This document shows, in pieces, positions 6,599-9,587 of a DNA stretch of 9,587 bases. The notes beneath the pieces are model-generated. The model ran no database searches. It was not told the DNA's origin and was given only the letters and a program-made list of their open reading frames with translations. The translations under genes were made by a program, and so were the position numbers. Position 1 is the stretch's first letter, and every line of letters starts with the position of its first letter. The stretch is from Bacillota bacterium (GTDB taxonomy: Bacteria; Bacillota_I; Bacilli_A; Acholeplasmatales; Acholeplasmataceae): assembly GCA_023458995.1 (NCBI GenBank), contig JAEWVV010000012.1, positions 1 to 9,587 of the forward strand. Reading direction: 5' to 3'.

Positions 6599-7596
6599 GC
6601 TTTATTCTCCTTTAGAACCAAGTAAATCATATAGGCTCCACCAATCATGCTGATGAGTACTGTTACTGTCGTTAAGTAACCTGTCTCAACAATCAAACCT
6701 TGACCAAATACAAGGAATATAATTCCAATAAAAGATGATGCGATAAAGAGTGGGAAATGCTTATAATCTTTTAACATTTCCCTGGCAGCATTGACTGAGA
6801 TGAGTCCAAGAAATGAAATTGGTCCAATCATTGCTGTTGATATACTCATCGCAAGCGCAATATAAACTAAACCCCAGTTCATCTTCTTCGTGTAACTTAC
6901 ACCAAGTCCTACTGCTTGTGATTCACCAAGTGTCATCACATCATAACTCTTAAACTCTCTGGCCATTAAATAAATCAAAACAATCAGAAGAGGTAAAGCT
7001 AACCATATAATCGATGTATTCATGTTCGAAATTGATACTTCTGTACGAATTGTTAAACTTTGAAATTCTTCAGGATCCATCACTGTCTGTAAGAATGATG
7101 ATAGAGATCTTGAAAGTGTTGATAATATCATACCTACTAAAAGTAAGAAGATAATGTTATTTCTATTATTCTTTAAAATCATCTTATACATGAGTAGTGA
7201 GATACCAATCATTAAGATCGATGAAACAGCAAAGTTTAGATAAGGATTAATATAGACAATTGATGATGATGTAAAGAAGAAAACAATCGCTGTTTGAACT
7301 GAGATAAAGATTGCATCAAAACCGATGAGTGACGGTGTCAAAATCCTGTTATTCGTGAGTGTCTGAAAAACAAGTGTTGTAGAACTAATCAAAATAGCAG
7401 ATACAACCATCGCAAGTACTTGCATTGTTTTACGCGATAAAATATTGAATATGGCAGTTCTCATTCTCTCAGCACGTTCTGCATCACTTGGAAATAAATC
7501 ATAAGGTGTTGTTAACATCCAAAAGAAGATATAAAAGATGACCGATAGGATAACAAGACTACCAAGTATAATTAATAATTTACGATTACGATTCAT
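6595..7596 (-). CDS. yclO: Iron-siderophore ABC transporter permease, second subunit (YclO/SstB-like)
   Basis: A FecCD/BtuC-family membrane protein expected to pair with the product of the preceding gene to form the translocation channel. The 333-residue product is almost wholly hydrophobic, with about nine or ten predicted membrane helices. Family segments seen are the region with LTNNRILTPSLIGFDA, MTLGESQAVGLGV (the cytoplasmic turn before the ATPase-contacting region) and GPISFLGLISVNAAREML, the last being the permease coupling loop. The ATG at 7596 lies 11 bases inside the end of the upstream permease gene and has AGGAGG 7 bases before it. It ends in TGA overlapping the ATPase start. Confidence 0.93.
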   Translation of the reverse strand: MNRNRKLLIILGSLVILSVIFYIFFWMLTTPYDLFPSDAERAERMRTAIFNILSRKTMQVLAMVVSAILISSTTLVFQTLTNNRILTPSLIGFDAIFISVQTAIVFFFTSSSIVYINPYLNFAVSSILMIGISLLMYKMILKNNRNNIIFLLLVGMILSTLSRSLSSFLQTVMDPEEFQSLTIRTEVSISNMNTSIIWLALPLLIVLIYLMAREFKSYDVMTLGESQAVGLGVSYTKKMNWGLVYIALAMSISTAMIGPISFLGLISVNAAREMLKDYKHFPLFIASSFIGIIFLVFGQGLIVETGYLTTVTVLISMIGGAYMIYLVLKENKA

Positions 7597-8575
7597 GTTT
7601 CATCCTCCTAAAGATAATGATGAGGAAGATGAGTGCCCCAGTAACGCCCATCGTAAAACTAATGGATACTTCATATGGAAATACGACAAGTCTACTTAAT
7701 ATATCGTTAAATAAAACAAAACTTGAACCAAAAAGTGCAATATCAACGACAGTTTTTTTCACATGATCACCGTAATAATAAGAGACTAAGTTAGGCACAA
7801 TTAATCCAACAAATGGAAGAGTTCCAACCATCACAAAGGTCACGGATGATATCACAGCAATAATGATTAAACCAACACTGATGACAACACCATACTTAAC
7901 CCCTAAGTTCTTCGCAAAATCTTCACCCATACCAGCAATACTAAAACGTGTTGCATAAATAACCGCTAAAACAATTGCAGGAACAACTAGATAAAGAAGT
8001 TCATAAGATCCAACCGCTTTATTCGAAAACCCACCAATACCAATCGTATTTAAAAACTGTAATGCATTAAATCGATGTGCGATAAATGTTGCTATCGATG
8101 AAATCATCGCGCCATACATCATCCCAATTAACGGTACGTAAATCACGTTTTTAAACTTAATTTTCTTAAGCATCAGCATAAATATGAGTGTCGATACTAA
8201 TGCAAAAACAAAGGCAAAGATTGATCTTAAAATAATCGGTTGATTTCCCATGACTAAATATCCAATAAGTACACCCAAAACAGCTGCATTTGTTGTACCA
8301 GCAGTTGATGGAGATATAAACTTATTACGGCTAATCGCTTGCATGATCAAGCCTGCAATCGATAAACTTGAAGCTGTTAATATAATCGCAATCGTCCGTG
8401 GTATACGTGAAACATAAAGCACTTGCCACGCTTCTTTATCACCTTTCAATAGACCCGTAAAACTTAAATCGAGTACACCAATTGAAAGTGAAATAATAAC
8501 GAGTAAAACAAAAGTGAAGACTAATAAAAATCTTCTTTTATGCTTCAACATAGCTATCGCTTGCGATAACTTCAT
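7586..8575 (-). CDS. yclN: Iron-siderophore ABC transporter permease, first subunit (YclN/SstA-like)
   Basis: A FecCD/BtuC-family permease subunit of the same importer. The 329-residue product carries SRIPRTIAIILT and AGLIMQAISRNKFISPSTAG (the conserved first-half motif), GMGEDFAKNLGV, and GTLPFVGLIVPNLV, the coupling segment facing the ATPase. About nine or ten hydrophobic helices are visible. The start is placed at the ATG at 8575, which has an AGGGAAG site about 6 bases upstream; an alternative ATG at 8551 (MLKHKRR) lacks a site. With the first choice, the gene overlaps the 3' end of the ABM-domain gene by 38 bases, which shows a single transcript and probable coupling. Confidence 0.93.
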   Translation of the reverse strand: MKLSQAIAMLKHKRRFLLVFTFVLLVIISLSIGVLDLSFTGLLKGDKEAWQVLYVSRIPRTIAIILTASSLSIAGLIMQAISRNKFISPSTAGTTNAAVLGVLIGYLVMGNQPIILRSIFAFVFALVSTLIFMLMLKKIKFKNVIYVPLIGMMYGAMISSIATFIAHRFNALQFLNTIGIGGFSNKAVGSYELLYLVVPAIVLAVIYATRFSIAGMGEDFAKNLGVKYGVVISVGLIIIAVISSVTFVMVGTLPFVGLIVPNLVSYYYGDHVKKTVVDIALFGSSFVLFNDILSRLVVFPYEVSISFTMGVTGALIFLIIIFRRMKHES

Positions 8576-8867
8576 AGGCTTCCCTATGTATATCGATTAG
8601 TCCTTCTGGCTTTTGGTTGTGTTGATGATTCTTGTCTTTATGCATCGCTATATGCAATGGACTTCCTTCAAATTTATAAAATGCTTCCTTTGATTCCCAA
8701 AAGATTAACATACGTAAGACATCTTTTTCTGGATCTTTTTGGTCCAATAAAACATCTCTTCTGATGAATCCCGGGAAATTAATCATTACGGGTGGTTGAC
8801 TATACTTCTCGACTATTTTGTCGCGATGTCCTTTTTCAAAGAAAAAAACTCGTGAAATTACATACAT
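8538..8867 (-). CDS. ABM-domain protein, IsdG/HmoA-like (possible haem or ligand-processing monooxygenase)
   Basis: The 109-residue product fits the dimeric antibiotic-biosynthesis-monooxygenase fold of small haem-degrading enzymes. It has FPGFIRRDVLL (31-41), LIFWESKEAF (54-63) and the SPLHIAMHK segment (69-77), which resembles HmoA-type proteins (SPxHIxxHK), and a tail with KPEGLID. His76 lies at the position of the haem-ligand histidine of IsdG/IsdI. The catalytic Asn near residue 6 is Ser5, and the ruffling Trp near 66 is Phe66. Enzyme activity on haem is therefore uncertain. The start is the ATG at 8867, with AAGGTG 6 bases upstream; a GTG at 8876 is in frame but forms part of that ribosome site. 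It is the first gene of the siderophore-uptake operon, which suggests a role in releasing iron from the imported ligand; this is inferred from position. Confidence 0.78.
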   Translation of the reverse strand: MYVISRVFFFEKGHRDKIVEKYSQPPVMINFPGFIRRDVLLDQKDPEKDVLRMLIFWESKEAFYKFEGSPLHIAMHKDKNHQHNQKPEGLIDIHREAYEVIASDSYVEA

Positions 8868-8897
8868 ATAAAACACCTTCTTCTACAATGAATACAC

Positions 8898-8910
8898 CAC
8901 TATTCTAGTG
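8898..8910. repeat. Short dyad at the iron-operon transcription start
   Basis: CACTA-TTC-TAGTG is a perfect 5-bp inverted repeat with a 3-base centre. It lies just downstream of the predicted -10 box, across the expected transcription start, where a repressor operator would act. I do not recognise it as a Fur, PerR, DtxR or MntR box. Confidence 0.5.
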
Positions 8911-8913
8911 ATT

Positions 8914-8943
8914 TTTATAAGCTAATTCAAATGAAATAATCAA
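8914..8943 (-). promoter_or_regulatory. Probable promoter of the siderophore-uptake operon
   Basis: The minus strand has TTGATT (8938-8943) and TATAAA (8914-8919) separated by 18 bases, or TTATAA at 17. It is the best promoter match in the 122-base gap between the ABM gene and cysE. It sits between two inverted repeats, at 8945-8971 and 8898-8910. Confidence 0.6.
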
Positions 8944-8944
8944 A

Positions 8945-8971
8945 ATAATAAATAGCCCTTTTATTTATAAT
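8945..8971. repeat. AT-rich dyad upstream of the iron-operon promoter
   Basis: ATAATAAATA (8945-8954) and TATTTATAAT (8962-8971) are inverted arms matching at 9 of 10 positions around a 7-base centre. The dyad ends next to the -35 box of the iron operon. It could be a regulator site. Because a short T-run follows it on the minus strand, it could also be a weak second terminator for cysE. Confidence 0.45.
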
Positions 8972-8977
8972 AAAGAC

Positions 8978-9002
8978 AAAAAAATAGCCCTATAGAGAGC
9001 TA
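8978..9002 (-). terminator. Intrinsic terminator of cysKE
   Basis: The transcript forms UAGCUC-UCUAUA-GGGCUA, a 6-bp stem with one U-G pair, followed by seven Us (8984-8978). The stem overlaps the cysE stop codon (TAG, 8992-8990). It isolates the cysteine genes from the iron operon. Confidence 0.82.
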
Positions 9003-9505
9003 CTTCGATGTGCAGGTACCCCGATTAATTTACTATAAGGAGGAGCGTCTTTAACAACAACCGCTCCAGCAGCAATCACGCTATGATCACCAATTATTAT
9101 CGGTCCTAAAAGTGTTGCATTGGCATAAACAATGACATTATTTCCGAGTTTGGGATGACGATCTACTTTTTCGAATGTATTCGCACCAAGTGTTACACCA
9201 TGGTATAAAACACAGTTATCACCAATCACTGCAGTTTCACCAATCACAGTGCCTGCACCATGATCGATAAATACACCATGACCAATTTGAGCAGCTGGAT
9301 GAATATCAACTCCTGTGATTCTTCTTGTTCTATAACTGATTAATCGTGCAATATTTTTATATCCTTTTAACCATAGTTTATGTGCTCTTCTATGTCTTCT
9401 TAAAGCAATCACACCTGGATATGTTAAGTAAATCATTAAACAACTTGGAGCTGCAGGATCAAACTTTTTAACAGATCTTACATCTTCAATCGTACATTTC
9501 ATCAT
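8990..9505 (-). CDS. cysE: Serine O-acetyltransferase (short form)
   Basis: This enzyme acetylates serine with acetyl-CoA to give O-acetylserine, the substrate of cysteine synthase. The 171-residue product has a short helical N-terminus (DPAAPS, LTYPGVIALRRHRRAH) like that of B. subtilis CysE. It continues with the left-handed beta-helix of hexapeptide repeats: VDIHPAAQIGHGVFIDHGAG, IGETAVIGDN, YHGVTLGAN and VDRHPKLGNNV. Asp67 and His82 correspond to the catalytic Asp143 and His158 of E. coli, and His117 lies in the conserved DRHPK. The protein ends in GVPAHRSSSL directly after the helix, about 45 residues shorter than the B. subtilis enzyme, so the C-terminal tail is nearly absent. The ATG overlaps the cysK stop by 4 bases (ATGA); a second ATG follows immediately. 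Confidence 0.93.
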   Translation of the reverse strand: MMKCTIEDVRSVKKFDPAAPSCLMIYLTYPGVIALRRHRRAHKLWLKGYKNIARLISYRTRRITGVDIHPAAQIGHGVFIDHGAGTVIGETAVIGDNCVLYHGVTLGANTFEKVDRHPKLGNNVIVYANATLLGPIIIGDHSVIAAGAVVVKDAPPYSKLIGVPAHRSSSL

Positions 9506-9587
9506 GATTCATATAATGGCGTGGATAAATATCTTTCGCCTGTATCACAGACGATAAAAACAATACGCTTTCCACGCGCTTCCTCTC
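9502..9587 (-). CDS. cysK: Cysteine synthase, C-terminal end (partial)
   Basis: Only the last 27 codons lie in the window. They read EEARGKRIVFIVCDTGERYLSTPLYES and stop in TGA; DTGERYLSTPL is the highly conserved C-terminal signature of O-acetylserine sulfhydrylase (cysteine synthase A), the PLP enzyme that makes cysteine from O-acetylserine and sulfide. The 5' part continues beyond position 9587. The stop overlaps the cysE start by 4 bases, so the two steps of cysteine synthesis are coupled in one transcript. Confidence 0.88.
   Translation of the reverse strand, partial: EEARGKRIVFIVCDTGERYLSTPLYES

Noticed and set aside
8898..8920. CACTATTCTAGTG followed by ATTTTT read as a plus-strand terminator
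   Set aside because: There is no plus-strand gene for it to end; the short stem fits better as a dyad at the minus-strand promoter.
1954..9505. Mycoplasma-type genetic code with TGA as tryptophan
   Set aside because: Several intact genes end in TGA exactly at operon overlaps, and tryptophans at conserved sites are TGG, so the standard bacterial code applies.
1..9587. Mobile elements, CRISPR arrays, tRNA or rRNA genes, riboswitches
   Set aside because: Genes fill nearly all of the window; the gaps are at most about 120 bases and are explained by promoters, terminators and short dyads. No repeats with spacers, transposase motifs or cloverleaf sequences were seen.

Overview
The window is a dense, low-GC bacterial segment in which every recognisable gene lies on the minus strand, so transcription runs from high to low coordinates. 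Several genes (ybeY, both the second permease and the binding protein of the iron operon, and the cysK fragment) end in TGA, and the visible tryptophans are TGG. The organism therefore reads TGA as stop. Low GC, short proteins, near-consensus sigma-70/sigma-A promoters and a Bacillota-type core gene order suggest an Acholeplasma-like mollicute or a related low-GC Bacillota. That placement is an inference; no single gene proves it.

Layout in the direction of transcription. (1) Positions 9587-8990: the last 27 codons of cysK, overlapped by 4 bases by cysE, closed by an intrinsic terminator. (2) Positions 8943-4741: a five-gene iron-uptake operon consisting of an IsdG/HmoA-like ABM-domain protein, two FecCD-type permeases, an ATPase and a lipoprotein that binds ferric siderophore. 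The transporter order is that of Bacillus subtilis yclNOPQ and Staphylococcus aureus sstABCD. The genes overlap or abut, one promoter lies upstream, and a strong hairpin terminator follows. (3) Positions 4721-3686: secG with a near-consensus promoter, then a UUCG-capped terminator hairpin, then rsmE starting only 15 bases beyond the T-run. (4) Positions 3682-3406: rpsU, a single-gene unit with a perfect TTGACA-17-TATAAT promoter and its own terminator. (5) Positions 3353-11: phoH-ybeY-cdd-era-recO, one operon with every junction overlapping.

How they work together. Block 5 plus rpsU and rsmE is a housekeeping group for ribosome assembly, rRNA processing and repair: RsmE methylates 16S rRNA, YbeY and Era act in 16S maturation, S21 belongs to the small subunit, and RecO serves recombination. 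Cytidine deaminase salvages pyrimidines. The order rsmE-rpsU-phoH-ybeY-cdd-era-recO is the Bacillota core order with several usual members (yqeY, pgpH/yqfF, dgkA) missing here. Block 2 would bind a ferric catecholate-type siderophore outside the cell, import it, and possibly process the ligand with the ABM protein. Block 1 makes cysteine from serine.

I see no convincing new multi-gene system. The points most worth a second look are the altered ABM protein at the head of the siderophore operon, the two dyads flanking that operon's promoter, the terminator-like attenuator in front of rsmE, and the repeated 3' half-hairpin motif after two of the terminators.
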